The notes beneath the pieces were generated by a model. That model made no database searches. It saw nothing but the letters and a program-made list of their open reading frames with translations, and was not told the DNA's origin. Below, piece by piece: positions 16,937 through 26,055 of a DNA stretch of 64,000 nt (within the stretch, counting starts at the first letter, position 1; the number at the start of each line of letters is the position of its first letter). The position numbers and the translations under genes are program-made. Location of the stretch: positions 62,001 through 126,000 of the forward strand of contig NZ_JAATVW010000001.1 in NCBI RefSeq assembly GCF_011947225.1, written 5' to 3'. This DNA is from Planosporangium flavigriseum. GTDB lineage: Bacteria; Actinomycetota; Actinomycetes; Mycobacteriales; Micromonosporaceae.

Positions 16937-16971
16937 AGTTAGGTACGACAAGTAATCCGAATGGTTAACTT
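16937..16971. promoter_or_regulatory. AT-rich operator-like element, copy 2
   Basis: AGTTAGGTACGAC, then AAGTAATC and GGTTAACTTA, lie between the divergent ROK repressor and zwf genes. The element shares AGTTA, AAGTAATC and TTwAACTTA, in that order, with the hydrolase promoter at 14060-14092, suggesting a common regulator. Confidence 0.55.
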
Positions 16972-17061
16972 ATGTCTTCGAAGTGCGGAAGTCCTTGTGC
17001 TAGCCGTCGGAAGTGGCTTAACGTGACGGTGGTTTGTTCGGAAGAAGCGGTGGGTGCTGGA

Positions 17062-18537
17062 ATGTCCTTCACGCAAGTCGTCCCGTGCGACTTCGTCGTC
17101 TTCGGCGGTACCGGTGACCTGGCCATGCGCAAGCTGCTACCGGCCCTGTACCTGCGCGATGTCGACGGTCAACTGCCGCCCGCGTTCCGCATCGTCGGGG
17201 TGTCGCGCGCCGGGTTGGACAACGACGGCTACCGGGGAAAGGTCGAAGCCGAACTCGGTACGCACGTGCCGGCGGCGGCGCTGTCCGCCACCGCGGTCGC
17301 CTCGTTCCTGCGCCGGCTGCACTTCGTCAGCGCGGACGCCGCCGCCGGCAGCGGGGACTGGCAAAAGCTCGTCGACCTGCTGGCCGAAGCGCCGGACCGG
17401 ACTCGCGTGTTCTACCTGTCCTGCGCGCCTCGGCTGTACGGACCGATCAGCCGGACGCTGGCAAACAGCGGACTGGTCAGCGAGCAGTCCCGGGTGGTGC
17501 TGGAGAAGCCCATCGGGGTCGACCTGCAGTCGGCCCGCGACATCAACGACCAGGTCGGCGAGGTCTTCGCCGAGTCGCAGGTCTTCCGCATCGACCACTA
17601 CCTGGGCAAAGAGGCGGTACAGAACCTGCTTGTGCTGCGGTTCGCCAACATGCTGCTGGAACCACTGTGGAACGCCTCGGCGATCGACCATGTCCAGATC
17701 ACCGTGGCCGAGTCGCTCGGCGCGGGGCAGCGAGCTGGCTACTACGACGGTTCGGGCGCGCTCCGGGACATGGTGCAGAACCACCTGTTGCAGCTGCTCT
17801 GCCTGGTGGCCATGGAGCCGCCGGCGAGCGTGACCGACGACGGCGTCCGCTACGAGAAGCTGAAGGTCCTGCGCGCACTGCAGCCGGTGACCGGCCAGCT
17901 CGCGGCGACGCACACCGTACGGGCGCAGTACGAGGCCGGAGCGCTCGACGGCCGGCCGGTGCCCGGCTACCGCGACGAGCTGGACGGCGCCGAGAGCGAC
18001 ACGGAGACCTTCGTCGCGCTGAAGGCGGAGGTACACAACCTGCGCTGGCGCGGGGTTCCGTTCTATCTGCGGACCGGCAAGCGGCTCGATGCCCGGCGCT
18101 CCGAGATCGTGGTGGCGTTCAAGCCGGTCCCCCACTCGATCTGGCCGGGGCTGGAGCCGACGATGACCCCGAACCGGCTGGTCATCCGCCTGCAGCCGGA
18201 CGAGGGCGTACGGCTCCACATGCTGGCCAAACAGCCCGGCCCGGGCGGAATTCAACTCCGGCCGGTCAATCTCGGACTCAACTTCGCCGACCAGATCCCC
18301 GACCGCATCCCGGACGCGTACGAGCGGCTGCTGATGGACGTCGTACGGGGCAACCCCACGCTGTTCATGCGCCGCGACGAGGTCGAGGCGGCCTGGGTAT
18401 GGACCGAGTCCATCCTGCACGCCTGGCGCGACGGGCACGCCCCCGTGCACCGGTACCCGGCCGGCAGCGACGGCCCGACCGCCGCGCACACGCTGATCGA
18501 ATCCGATGGCCGCCACTGGAACGAGGACAACGCGTGA
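17062..18537 (+). CDS. zwf: Glucose-6-phosphate 1-dehydrogenase
   Basis: 491 aa. It oxidises glucose 6-phosphate to 6-phosphoglucono-lactone with NAD(P)+. The nucleotide motif [11 protein letters not shown] (residues 14-24), EKPIG and the substrate signature RIDHYLGKE (176-184) are intact. I start at ATG 17062; an in-frame GTG at 17050 after GGAAGAAG is an alternative. The frame opens earlier, but upstream ATG 16972 lies within the regulatory region and lacks a ribosome site. The stop overlaps edd (GTGA). No pgl gene is in the operon, so lactone opening must occur elsewhere or spontaneously. Confidence 0.95.
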   Translation: MSFTQVVPCDFVVFGGTGDLAMRKLLPALYLRDVDGQLPPAFRIVGVSRAGLDNDGYRGKVEAELGTHVPAAALSATAVASFLRRLHFVSADAAAGSGDWQKLVDLLAEAPDRTRVFYLSCAPRLYGPISRTLANSGLVSEQSRVVLEKPIGVDLQSARDINDQVGEVFAESQVFRIDHYLGKEAVQNLLVLRFANMLLEPLWNASAIDHVQITVAESLGAGQRAGYYDGSGALRDMVQNHLLQLLCLVAMEPPASVTDDGVRYEKLKVLRALQPVTGQLAATHTVRAQYEAGALDGRPVPGYRDELDGAESDTETFVALKAEVHNLRWRGVPFYLRTGKRLDARRSEIVVAFKPVPHSIWPGLEPTMTPNRLVIRLQPDEGVRLHMLAKQPGPGGIQLRPVNLGLNFADQIPDRIPDAYERLLMDVVRGNPTLFMRRDEVEAAWVWTESILHAWRDGHAPVHRYPAGSDGPTAAHTLIESDGRHWNEDNA

Positions 18538-20390
18538 ACGAACCGACGAACAGCACGGTGCACCCCGTTGTACAGGAGGTCACCGACCGGATCCGCCAGC
18601 GCAGCGCGGTGACCAGGGCGGCGTACCTCGACCGCATCGCGGCCGCGGCCGAGCAGGGCCCGGCCCGGTCCCGGCTGGCGTGCGGCAACTTCGCGCACGG
18701 GCTGGCCGCGATGGGTACGCCGGACAAGGAGGCGCTGCGCTCCTTCGTCAAGCCGAACGTCGCGATCGTGTCCGCGTACAACGACATGCTTTCGGCGCAC
18801 AAGCCGTTCGAGACGTACCCCGCGCTGTTGAAGCAGGCGCTCCGCGAGGCCGGCGGGATCGGGCAGTTCGCTGGCGGTGTCCCCGCGATGTGCGACGGCA
18901 TCACCCAGGGCCGCGACGGCATGCAGCTGTCGCTGTTCAGCCGGGACCTGATCGCGATGGCCACCGCGGTGGCGCTGTCCCATGACATGTTCGACGCGGC
19001 GCTGATGCTGGGCGTCTGCGACAAGATCGTCCCGGGTCTGGTCATCGGCGCGCTGGCCTTCGGGCACCTGCCCACGATCCTGGTGCCCGCCGGTCCGATG
19101 GCCTCCGGCCTGCCCAACAAGGAGAAGAGCCGGGTCCGGCAGCGGCACGCCGAGGGGCTGGCCAGCTCCGACGAACTGCTCGCCGCGGAGATGGCCTCCT
19201 ACCACTCCCCCGGCACGTGCACGTTCTACGGCACCGCGAACTCCAACCAGATGCTGATGGAGGTCATGGGCCTGCACCTGCCCGGCGCCAGCTTCGTGCA
19301 CCCGCACGACCCGCTGCGCGACGCGCTGACCCGCGGCGCGGCGGCCCAGGTCCTGCAGCTGACCGCGCTCACCGACACCTACACTCCGATCGGCCACGTC
19401 CTCGACGAGCGGGCCGTCGTCAACGGCGTGGTGGCGCTGCTGGCCACCGGCGGGTCGACCAACCACACGCTGCACCTACCGGCGATAGCGGCCGCGGCCG
19501 GCATCCAGCTGGACTGGGCGGACTTCGCCGACCTGTCCGCGGTCGTACCGCTGCTCACCCGGGTGTACCCCAACGGCCCCGCCGACGTGAACCACTTCCA
19601 CGCCGCTGGCGGCACCGCCTTCCTCATCGGGGAACTGCTCGACGCCGGCCTGCTGCACCCGGACGTACGGACCGTCGCCGGGCACGGGCTTTCCGCCTAC
19701 CGCCTCGCCCCGGCCCTCGAGGGCGATGAACTGATCTACGAGTCCGCGATGGCCGACAGCCTCGACCTCGACGTGCTGCGACCGGTGAGCAAGCCGTTCG
19801 CCGCCGAGGGGGGCTTGCGGATGCTGCGCGGCAACCTCGGCCGCGCCGTCATCAAGGTCTCTGCCGTCGCCGAACAGCACCACGTGGTGGAGGCGCCGGC
19901 CGCGGTCTTCGACGACCAGCACGACTTCCTGGCCGCCTTCGCCGCCGGTACGCTCGACCACGACTTCATCGCCGTCATCCGGTACCAGGGCCCGGCCGCC
20001 AACGGCATGCCGGAGCTGCACAAGCTCACCCCGGCGCTCGCCGTGCTGCAGGATCGCGGTCACCGGGTCGCACTGGTCACCGACGGGCGGATGTCCGGCG
20101 CCTCCGGCAAGGTCCCCGCCGCCATCCACCTCACCCCCGAGGCTGCGGCCGGCGGACCGATCGCGCGCATCCAGGACGGGGATCTGCTCCGCCTCGACGC
20201 CCGCGCCGGAACGCTCGAGCTCGCCGTCGGTGACGAGGAGCTCGCCGCCCGCGCCGTCGCGGACCAACCGCCGCAGCAGCAGGCCCCGTTCGGCACCGGA
20301 CGGGAACTGTTCGCCGCCTTCCGTCAGCACGTCGGCCCGGCCGAGTACGGTGCCAGCGTCATCCACTCCCGTCCGAAGGCCTTCGCATGA
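18534..20390 (+). CDS. edd: 6-phosphogluconate dehydratase
   Basis: 618 aa, standard IlvD/Edd length. It dehydrates 6-phosphogluconate to 2-keto-3-deoxy-6-phosphogluconate. Cluster cysteines appear in [20 protein letters not shown] and [13 protein letters not shown]. The C-terminal motif [23 protein letters not shown] is typical, and the phosphogluconate-type N-terminus ([21 protein letters not shown]) separates it from IlvD. GTG 18534 overlaps zwf and its stop overlaps eda by ATGA, so all three are translated together. Confidence 0.95.
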   Translation: MNEPTNSTVHPVVQEVTDRIRQRSAVTRAAYLDRIAAAAEQGPARSRLACGNFAHGLAAMGTPDKEALRSFVKPNVAIVSAYNDMLSAHKPFETYPALLKQALREAGGIGQFAGGVPAMCDGITQGRDGMQLSLFSRDLIAMATAVALSHDMFDAALMLGVCDKIVPGLVIGALAFGHLPTILVPAGPMASGLPNKEKSRVRQRHAEGLASSDELLAAEMASYHSPGTCTFYGTANSNQMLMEVMGLHLPGASFVHPHDPLRDALTRGAAAQVLQLTALTDTYTPIGHVLDERAVVNGVVALLATGGSTNHTLHLPAIAAAAGIQLDWADFADLSAVVPLLTRVYPNGPADVNHFHAAGGTAFLIGELLDAGLLHPDVRTVAGHGLSAYRLAPALEGDELIYESAMADSLDLDVLRPVSKPFAAEGGLRMLRGNLGRAVIKVSAVAEQHHVVEAPAAVFDDQHDFLAAFAAGTLDHDFIAVIRYQGPAANGMPELHKLTPALAVLQDRGHRVALVTDGRMSGASGKVPAAIHLTPEAAAGGPIARIQDGDLLRLDARAGTLELAVGDEELAARAVADQPPQQQAPFGTGRELFAAFRQHVGPAEYGASVIHSRPKAFA

Positions 20391-21010
20391 CCACGCTGAC
20401 CTCTGCCGACCTGCTCACCCTGAGCCCGGTGATCCCCGTCGTCGTCCTCGACGACGCCGACCGGGCGGTACCGCTCGCGCAAGCCCTGCTCGCCGGCGGC
20501 ATCCCAATCATCGAGATCACCCTGCGGACCCCCGCCGCGCTGGCCGCGATCAGCGCGATCGCCGAGCACGTGCCGGACATGGTCGTCGGCGCCGGTACCG
20601 TCACCAGCCCCGTTCACGTCGAGAAGGCCATCGCCGCCGGCTCGCGGTTCCTCGTCTCCCCGGGGACCACCGAGACGCTGCTCGACGCCATGGCCGGCAG
20701 CGGCGTGCCCTACCTGCCCGGCGTCGCCACGGTCTCCGAGGCGCTGCGCGTACTCGAGCGCGGGCAGCAGGAGATGAAGCTGTTCCCCGCCGAGGCCTCC
20801 GGCGGCCGGGCGTTCCTGCAGTCCCTCGCGTCGCCGCTGCCCGACGCCCGGTTCTGCCCGACCGGCGGGATCACGCCCGACACGGCGCCGCTGTACCGCG
20901 CGCTGCCCAACGTCGGCTGCGTCGGCGGCAGCTGGCTCACGCCGGCCAAACTGATCGCCGCCGCCGACTGGGCGCAGATCACGCAGCTCGCCACCGACGC
21001 ACTCCGCTGA
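20387..21010 (+). CDS. eda: KDPG aldolase
   Basis: 207 aa class I aldolase that splits 2-keto-3-deoxy-6-phosphogluconate into pyruvate and glyceraldehyde 3-phosphate. Schiff-base Lys131 ([12 protein letters not shown]) and Glu43 (IIEITLRT) are present, along with GAGTV and FCPTGGI for phosphate binding. ATG 20387 overlaps the edd stop. With zwf and edd it completes the Entner-Doudoroff route. A hairpin about 70 bp beyond the stop may end the operon. Confidence 0.95.
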   Translation: MTTLTSADLLTLSPVIPVVVLDDADRAVPLAQALLAGGIPIIEITLRTPAALAAISAIAEHVPDMVVGAGTVTSPVHVEKAIAAGSRFLVSPGTTETLLDAMAGSGVPYLPGVATVSEALRVLERGQQEMKLFPAEASGGRAFLQSLASPLPDARFCPTGGITPDTAPLYRALPNVGCVGGSWLTPAKLIAAADWAQITQLATDALR

Positions 21011-21018
21011 CGAGGACC

Positions 21019-21285
21019 TCAGCGGCGGAGTAGCCCGCGAAGCCAGGACCGTACCCGGTCCCGGGCACTGCGGCGGGTCCGCTGACCGACCCAGGACGTG
21101 TCAAACACGCCGGGTCGGTCAGCGAGGACCGCGACCTCCGGGGCCGTGACCCGTACGGGCGCGGGCCCACCCGCGAAGCATCTGCACATCCCCTCGGGAT
21201 GCACGTGCCGCCATCCCCCGACTGCGGGGGCGGCGGCGCATGGCACCGGTTCGTCAGCTGCCTCGGTCAGCGGTGGACGGCTCAT
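21019..21285 (-). CDS. Doubtful small protein
   Basis: 88 codons from ATG 21285, with GAGGAG four bases upstream. The product has a short Cys-containing segment (GMCRCFAGG) and an Arg-rich C-terminus (RDRVRSWLRGLLRR). I recognise no family. Third-position GC is clearly lower than in neighbouring genes, and a probable eda terminator lies inside it. The rest of the 502-bp gap between eda and the STAS gene shows nothing else. Confidence 0.28.
   Translation of the reverse strand: MSRPPLTEAADEPVPCAAAPAVGGWRHVHPEGMCRCFAGGPAPVRVTAPEVAVLADRPGVFDTSWVGQRTRRSARDRVRSWLRGLLRR
21082..21122 (+). terminator. Probable terminator of the zwf-edd-eda operon
   Basis: CTGACCGACCC (21082-21092) pairs with GGGTCGGTCAG (21112-21122), and an inner GTGT/ACAC pair extends the stem. 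It lies 71 bp after the eda stop. It overlaps a doubtful small antisense reading frame. Confidence 0.55.
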
Positions 21286-21512
21286 GACGCTCCTCATCGA
21301 CGCGGGGGAAGACGGTCGATCGCGCCGTCGACAGCGTACGCACCCTGGCGGCGAAGCCACCTGTCGTCTTCTGGCCGCACCGCGTCGGCGCCCACCGCCG
21401 GTCATGTTCAGACCGGCCTACCAGCGACGCATCGTCCGTTCGTACGATATCCGGCATCCCCCTTGGGGCCTATGCCACCGCGCCGGGGCCGGAGCGGAGA
21501 GTCAGGAGCAGC

Positions 21513-21833
21513 ATGGCCGACATGTTGATCAACACCCGTGACGTCAGCGACGGCAGTACGGTGATCGAAATCCACGGGGAGGTCGACATCAGCTCGGCGC
21601 CCCGGCTCTGGCAGATCCTGGTCGACACCGCCACCGAGCTGACCCCGACCCGGGTCGTGGTCGATCTGCAGTATCTGACCTTCATCGACTCCACCGGGAT
21701 CGGCGCCCTGGTGGCCGGGCGCAATGCGGCTCAGGCCATCGGCGTCGGGTTCACCGTGCGCAATCCGAGTCCGTTCATCACGACGCAGCTGCGAGTGACG
21801 GGTCTGTACGACGTCCTGGTGAGTGACGGGTAG
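21513..21833 (+). CDS. STAS-domain anti-sigma factor antagonist
   Basis: 106 aa, SpoIIAA/RsbV-like. The pattern VIEIHGEVDISSAPRLWQIL, VVVDLQYLTFIDSTGIGALV is complete. The Ser of DSTGIG is the residue phosphorylated by partner anti-sigma kinases. A GGAG lies 8 bases upstream of ATG 21513. No kinase or sigma gene is adjacent, as is common for orphan STAS proteins in actinomycetes. It would act in the cytoplasm on stress or developmental sigma control. Confidence 0.92.
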   Translation: MADMLINTRDVSDGSTVIEIHGEVDISSAPRLWQILVDTATELTPTRVVVDLQYLTFIDSTGIGALVAGRNAAQAIGVGFTVRNPSPFITTQLRVTGLYDVLVSDG

Positions 21834-21870
21834 CCCGTACCGCGGGCGCGGGACCGAACCAGCCCAGCGG

Positions 21871-22161
21871 CTACCTGTCGCCGCTGCTGGCCTTGCGCCG
21901 CGAGTTCACCGCTTCCTTCACCGCCCTGGCCCTGTCCTGCACCCGGCGCTGCCAGCGGCGCGCCCACATGTACTCGGTGGCTAACAGCGCCAGGCCGGCG
22001 AGGATCGGTGGGATCGTCCACGGGCCGGGCAGCACGACCGCGGCCAGGCCGGCCACGATCAGGGTCCCGCCCATCACCGCGACGAGCGGCCGCCGCACCG
22101 AGGCCGGTAAGCCGGACAGCGCCTTCAGCGGGCGGGGACGGTCGTCGTTGATCTCGCGCAT
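21871..22161 (-). CDS. PGPGW-family small membrane protein
   Basis: 96 aa from ATG 22161; an upstream ATG at 22212 is possible but adds an untypical N-terminus. Two hydrophobic helices flank the signature LPGPWTIPPILAGLALLATEY, characteristic of the actinobacterial TMEM/PGPGW family. The C-terminal tail is strongly basic (RARAVKEAVNSRRK). The function is unknown. It is a monocistronic gene convergent with the STAS gene. Confidence 0.72.
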   Translation of the reverse strand: MREINDDRPRPLKALSGLPASVRRPLVAVMGGTLIVAGLAAVVLPGPWTIPPILAGLALLATEYMWARRWQRRVQDRARAVKEAVNSRRKASSGDR

Positions 22162-22244
22162 GACAGCCACTGTGCCAAATGCGCGCAATTCCACAGTCGG
22201 CACCCACCGCAATATCCAATGCCGACTACGTCACAGCCGCGCGC

Positions 22245-23360
22245 CTACCGCCACTCGCCGGTAGCGAGAAAGCGACGCATTGTCTCGGTGTACGGCGCCA
22301 GATCGAGCCCCTCGCCGACGACCCACTCGTCGTTGTAGTACGTGTGGGCGTAGCGTTCCCCGCCGTCGCACAGCAGCGTCACCACGCTGCCCACCTGCCC
22401 GGCGGCGCGCATGCCGGCGATGACGCTCAACGCGCCCCACAGGTTGGTGCCGGTCGAGCCACCCGCCCGCAGGCCGGTCACCTCGGCGAGCAGGCGCATC
22501 GCCGCGATCGAGGCCGCGTCGGGCACCTGGATCATCCGATCGATCACCGCCGGAATGAAGCTCGGCTCGCACCTCGGCCGGCCGATGCCTTCGATGCGCG
22601 ATGCCCGTCCGGTGGTCCGGGTCGGGTCATCGTCGACCCAGCTGTCGAAGAAGGCCGAGTTCTCCGGGTCCACCACGGCAAGGCTGGTGGCGTACCTGCG
22701 GTACCGCGCGTACCGCCCGATCGTGGCGCTGGTGCCGCCGGTACCCGCGCCTACGACGATCCAGCTCGGTACCGGATGCCGCTCCAGCGCCATCTGGTTG
22801 AAGACCGACTCGGCGATGTTGTTGTTGCCGCGCCAGTCGGTGGCCCGTTCGGCGAAGGTGAACTGGTCGAGGAAGTGGCCACCGGTCTCCCGAGCTATCC
22901 GGTGGGCCTCGCCGTACACGGCCGTCGGGTCGGTGACGAGGTGGCACCGGCCGCCGTGGAACTCGATCAGCGCGATCTTCTCCGGACTCGTCGACGCCGG
23001 CATGACCGCGACGAACGGCAGGCCGAGCAGCCGGGCGAAGTACGCCTCGGAGACCGCGGTGGACCCGCTCGATGCCTCCACGACCGTCACTCCCTCCCGG
23101 ATCCAGCCGTTGGCCAGTCCGTACAGAAAGAGCGAACGGGCCAGCCGGTGTTTCAGGCTGCCGGTGGGGTGTACCGACTCGTCCTTGAGGTACAGGTCGA
23201 TGCCCCACTCCGCCGGCAGCGGGAAGACATGCAGGTGGGTGTCTGCGGAGCGGTTCGCGTCCGCCTCGACTCGTCGAATCGCCTCGTCCACCCAGGCACG
23301 AGCGGACCCGCTGTACCGATCGACCGACCGGACCGGCTGGCTATCCAAGGCATGGCTCAC
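22245..23360 (-). CDS. PLP-dependent cysteine synthase-like enzyme (Cds1-type desulfhydrase)
   Basis: 371 aa fold-type II PLP enzyme. The PLP lysine is in [13 protein letters not shown] and the substrate loop is [16 protein letters not shown] glycine-rich phosphate site is [17 protein letters not shown], and [16 protein letters not shown] lies near the end. The extended N-terminus ([18 protein letters not shown]) and overall pattern match the mycobacterial Cds1 L-cysteine desulfhydrase subgroup better than CysK. It would release sulfide, ammonia and pyruvate from cysteine. It is divergent from motA. Confidence 0.82.
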   Translation of the reverse strand: MSHALDSQPVRSVDRYSGSARAWVDEAIRRVEADANRSADTHLHVFPLPAEWGIDLYLKDESVHPTGSLKHRLARSLFLYGLANGWIREGVTVVEASSGSTAVSEAYFARLLGLPFVAVMPASTSPEKIALIEFHGGRCHLVTDPTAVYGEAHRIARETGGHFLDQFTFAERATDWRGNNNIAESVFNQMALERHPVPSWIVVGAGTGGTSATIGRYARYRRYATSLAVVDPENSAFFDSWVDDDPTRTTGRASRIEGIGRPRCEPSFIPAVIDRMIQVPDAASIAAMRLLAEVTGLRAGGSTGTNLWGALSVIAGMRAAGQVGSVVTLLCDGGERYAHTYYNDEWVVGEGLDLAPYTETMRRFLATGEWR

Positions 23361-23480
23361 GCGCTAGAGCGTAGTGGGAGATCCAATGGTCCCCAATTCC
23401 TCATCTTCGACCGAAGTCGACCGATACGCATGGTGCACAGAAGGCAAAATTGCAGCAGTTGACTGGTGCATGGAGCGCTG

Positions 23481-24251
23481 ATGGATCCGGCAAGCCTCAT
23501 CGGCGTCGGACTCGCGTTCGCCGCCATCCTCATAGCCATGACCCTGGAGGGCACTCCGGTGTCGGCCATCCTGCTGCCGGCGCCGCTCATCCTCGTCGTC
23601 TTCGGCACGGCCGGCGCCGGCATCGCCAGCGGCCTCATCCGCGACGCCCGCGGCACGATCAACCAGGCCAGGCGAGCGTTCCTCACCAAGCTCGGCAGGC
23701 CCGACGAACTGGTTGACGTTATGGTCAAACTCGCGGAGAAGGCTCGCCGCGAGGGCCTGCTCGCCCTCGAGAGCGCGCTGGACGACGTCGCCGACCCGTT
23801 CCTCAAACACGGTCTGCGACTGGCGATCGACGGGGCCACCTCCGAGGAGCTGCGCGAGATCCTCGAAGGTGAGGTCGACGCGAAGCGCATCGCCGACAGG
23901 TCAGCCGCGAGCATCTTCACCGACATGGGCGGCTTCGCGCCGACCATCGGCATCATCGGTACGGTCATCGGCCTCGTCCACGTACTGTCCAACCTCAGCC
24001 AGCCGGCGACCCTCGGCCCCCTCATCGCGGCCGCCTTCGTGGCGACGTTGTGGGGCATCCTGACCGCGAACGCGATCTTCCTACCGATCGGCAAACGGCT
24101 CAAGCGCCTGTCGGAGATCGAGTGCGACCAGATGGATCTGGTGATCGCCGGGATCGTCGACATCCAGGCCGGCGCCAACCCGCGACTGCTCGCCAAGAAA
24201 CTGCGCAGCCTGCTGCCTCCCGACAGCAACAAAAGCGCCAGAGCCGCCTAG
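23481..24251 (+). CDS. motA: Flagellar stator protein MotA
   Basis: 256 aa from ATG 23481 (GGAG upstream). Four hydrophobic segments are arranged as in MotA: N-terminal pair (DPASLIGVGLAFAAILIAMTLEG, ILVVFGTAGAGIASGLI), a cytoplasmic domain, then GGFAPTIGIIGTVIGLVHVL and LIAAAFVATLWGILTANAIFLPIGKRLK. It forms the proton- or sodium-driven stator with MotB. No motB follows; the next gene is a convergent phosphoesterase, so MotB must be encoded elsewhere. Its presence suggests motile cells or spores. Confidence 0.88.
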   Translation: MDPASLIGVGLAFAAILIAMTLEGTPVSAILLPAPLILVVFGTAGAGIASGLIRDARGTINQARRAFLTKLGRPDELVDVMVKLAEKARREGLLALESALDDVADPFLKHGLRLAIDGATSEELREILEGEVDAKRIADRSAASIFTDMGGFAPTIGIIGTVIGLVHVLSNLSQPATLGPLIAAAFVATLWGILTANAIFLPIGKRLKRLSEIECDQMDLVIAGIVDIQAGANPRLLAKKLRSLLPPDSNKSARAA

Positions 24252-24296
24252 CAACGACCAGGCCGGAGCGGGTCATCGGAGCCTGCCGCGGCGGGT

Positions 24297-24821
24297 TCAC
24301 GGCAGGTTCGGCAACGGCCACACCTCGCCGGTGGAGCTGTCGACGAGGGCGGCGCGGTCGATCCGCGCGGTGAGCGGCAGGATGTCGTACACGGTGGTGG
24401 CGACGAGGGGTAGCTGATCGAGCCGGGCCCGCGGGGCGACCGAGCAGTGCGGCAACCAGCCGCCCACCTCGTAGTGGGTGTGCACCACGGCGCCGGTATC
24501 CCGGACCGCCGCCAACACGACCTCCTGACGGGGCACGAGATCGGCCGGCACCCCGGGAACGAGACAGACCCGGCCACGGCGAAACGCACCGAGCGCGTCG
24601 AAGACCAACGGGAACGAGCCCCGGTCGGGCAGCGCAGCCACCGCCTCCCGCACCGCGTCGAGCCGCCACCGCAACAGCACCACATACGACAGGTGGGGAT
24701 GGTGCCGCCCGTGCGTGTGCGAGCGGAGCGTCGCCACGCCCCGCTGTTCGAGCTTGTCCCACAGGCTGCGCAGGGCGCGCTCGGTGCGGCCGTCGAAGAG
24801 CAGACACACGGCTAAGGCCAC
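24297..24821 (-). CDS. 2'-5' RNA ligase-like (2H phosphoesterase) protein
   Basis: 174 aa from GTG 24821. Two H-x-S motifs typical of 2H phosphoesterases are present: HPHLSYVVLLRWRLDAVREAV and WLPHCSVAPRA. Related enzymes act on cyclic phosphodiesters or nucleotide substrates in RNA or NAD metabolism. The start is uncertain because of a hydrophobic upstream extension in the same frame. It is convergent with motA and nothing nearby specifies the substrate. Confidence 0.72.
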   Translation of the reverse strand: MALAVCLLFDGRTERALRSLWDKLEQRGVATLRSHTHGRHHPHLSYVVLLRWRLDAVREAVAALPDRGSFPLVFDALGAFRRGRVCLVPGVPADLVPRQEVVLAAVRDTGAVVHTHYEVGGWLPHCSVAPRARLDQLPLVATTVYDILPLTARIDRAALVDSSTGEVWPLPNLP

Positions 24822-24894
24822 GAGCGACAGTATGCACAGGGCCGACCCGTACGCCCGCCGACGCCCGGAACAGGACGGCACCCATCACCATCGA

Positions 24895-24975
24895 TGGTTA
24901 GCAATAACATTATTAAGTCATTCTTAGCATTTACTTTAAACCGCTTTTTACGCCTTCCATTTTGGAACGTGCCTG
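24895..24975 (+). promoter_or_regulatory. AT-rich promoter region of the second STAS gene
   Basis: A patch of about 80 bp with exceptionally low GC for this window (for example TTATTAAGTCATTCTTAGC) lies upstream of the STAS gene at 25025. It probably contains its promoter, but I cannot assign -35 and -10 boxes with confidence. Confidence 0.4.
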
Positions 24976-25024
24976 ATCATCCTGTTCATACGTCCTGTGC
25001 GTCGGATGAGAAGGATGGCCGAAA

Positions 25025-25405
25025 ATGGACAACGTAGTCCCTGGAGATCAGGCAAAGCTCCAGATCGGGGTGGAGCCTGCCGGGCGCGACGAAGTCATCA
25101 TGACCGTAGGCGGCAAACTCGGCGCCGGGACCGCCCACCGACTCCGAACCGCGATCACGGCGATCCTCAACCGCGAGGGCGTCCGCACCATCGGCCTGGA
25201 CCTACGCCGGCTGAACTCCATCGACTCCACCGGCATCGGCACCATCGTGATCGCCCAACGCATCAGCGCGCAGGCAGGCGTTCGGCTCCGGCTGACCGCG
25301 GTCAGCGCCTTCGCCGCCCACCTCCTCAGCACGCTCGGCGTGGACGTCATGCACGGACTACCACCGGCCCACCTCAGTACCGCCGCCCTGGCCGGTGCTG
25401 ACTGA
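25025..25405 (+). CDS. STAS-domain anti-sigma factor antagonist
   Basis: 126 aa. Conserved features are VGGKLGAGTAHRLRTAITAIL and GLDLRRLNSIDSTGIGTIVIAQRI, with the phosphorylatable Ser of DSTGIG. It is more diverged than the STAS protein at 21513 and has a longer N-terminus. It sits behind an AT-rich region. A motility or stress link through the nearby motA is only positional. Confidence 0.88.
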   Translation: MDNVVPGDQAKLQIGVEPAGRDEVIMTVGGKLGAGTAHRLRTAITAILNREGVRTIGLDLRRLNSIDSTGIGTIVIAQRISAQAGVRLRLTAVSAFAAHLLSTLGVDVMHGLPPAHLSTAALAGAD

Positions 25406-25437
25406 GCCGACGCGCCTGGACGGCACCGCCGGCGACC

Positions 25438-26046
25438 TTACGGCCGGTACGCCCCTCGATCGCCCGACGAACTGATCACCCAGAGGACCTCCGACCGGCC
25501 CGGGCTGACGTTGACGACCCGGTGCGGGGTGTCACTGCAGAAAACGACCGAGTCGCCGGCTTCCAGGAGAAAGAGGTCCGAGGCGAGTTCCACCTTCACC
25601 GCGCCGGACGTGACGAGCAGCAACTCTTCGGAATCGCCGGGTGCGTATCGCGTCTCGCCGGTCGATCCGTTGGGCTCCAGTTTGATGGCGAACACCTCGA
25701 GACGCCGCAGCGGCTGCGGCGTCAGGAGGAACTTCATGGCGCTGCTGCCGAATGGCAACGTCGGCCGCCAGGACTCCCGCATGACACGTACGGCTGCGGT
25801 GGCGTTGGCGCTGAAGGCGTCCGCGAGAGTGATCCCCACAGCGCTCGTGATGAGGCGCAGCGAGGCGACACTCGCCTGGCTCAACCCCCGCTCGAATTGA
25901 CTCAGGAAGCTCTCCGACAGGCCAGTGGCCGCGGACAGCTGCCGCAGCGTCATCCGCCGGCGCATCCGGGCCGCGCGGATGGCGGTGCCGACCGAAGCCG
26001 GACCCACCGCCTCATCGGTGGCAATGGAGACCCCGTCATGCGCCAT
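25438..26046 (-). CDS. XRE-family regulator with C-terminal cupin
   Basis: 202 aa. The helix-turn-helix (AARMRRRMTLRQLSAATGLSESFLSQFERGLSQASVASLRLI) is followed by a cupin domain (EELLLVTSGAVKVEL, LEAGDSVVFCSDTPHRVVNVS). Proteins of this architecture sense a small ligand through the cupin. It is the last gene of the catabolic island, 9 bp after the acyl-CoA dehydrogenase stop, so it is co-transcribed and may provide feedback control in addition to the PucR protein at the island's head. Confidence 0.9.
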   Translation of the reverse strand: MAHDGVSIATDEAVGPASVGTAIRAARMRRRMTLRQLSAATGLSESFLSQFERGLSQASVASLRLITSAVGITLADAFSANATAAVRVMRESWRPTLPFGSSAMKFLLTPQPLRRLEVFAIKLEPNGSTGETRYAPGDSEELLLVTSGAVKVELASDLFLLEAGDSVVFCSDTPHRVVNVSPGRSEVLWVISSSGDRGAYRP

Positions 26047-26055
26047 AGCGCGCCG

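Noticed and set aside
16972-17061. N-terminal extension of zwf from ATG 16972
   Set aside because: It lies directly on the operator-like element, has no ribosome site and its residues do not resemble the family N-terminus.
21098-21541. Plus-strand frame before the STAS gene
   Set aside because: It overlaps the STAS start, has no ribosome site and shows random composition.
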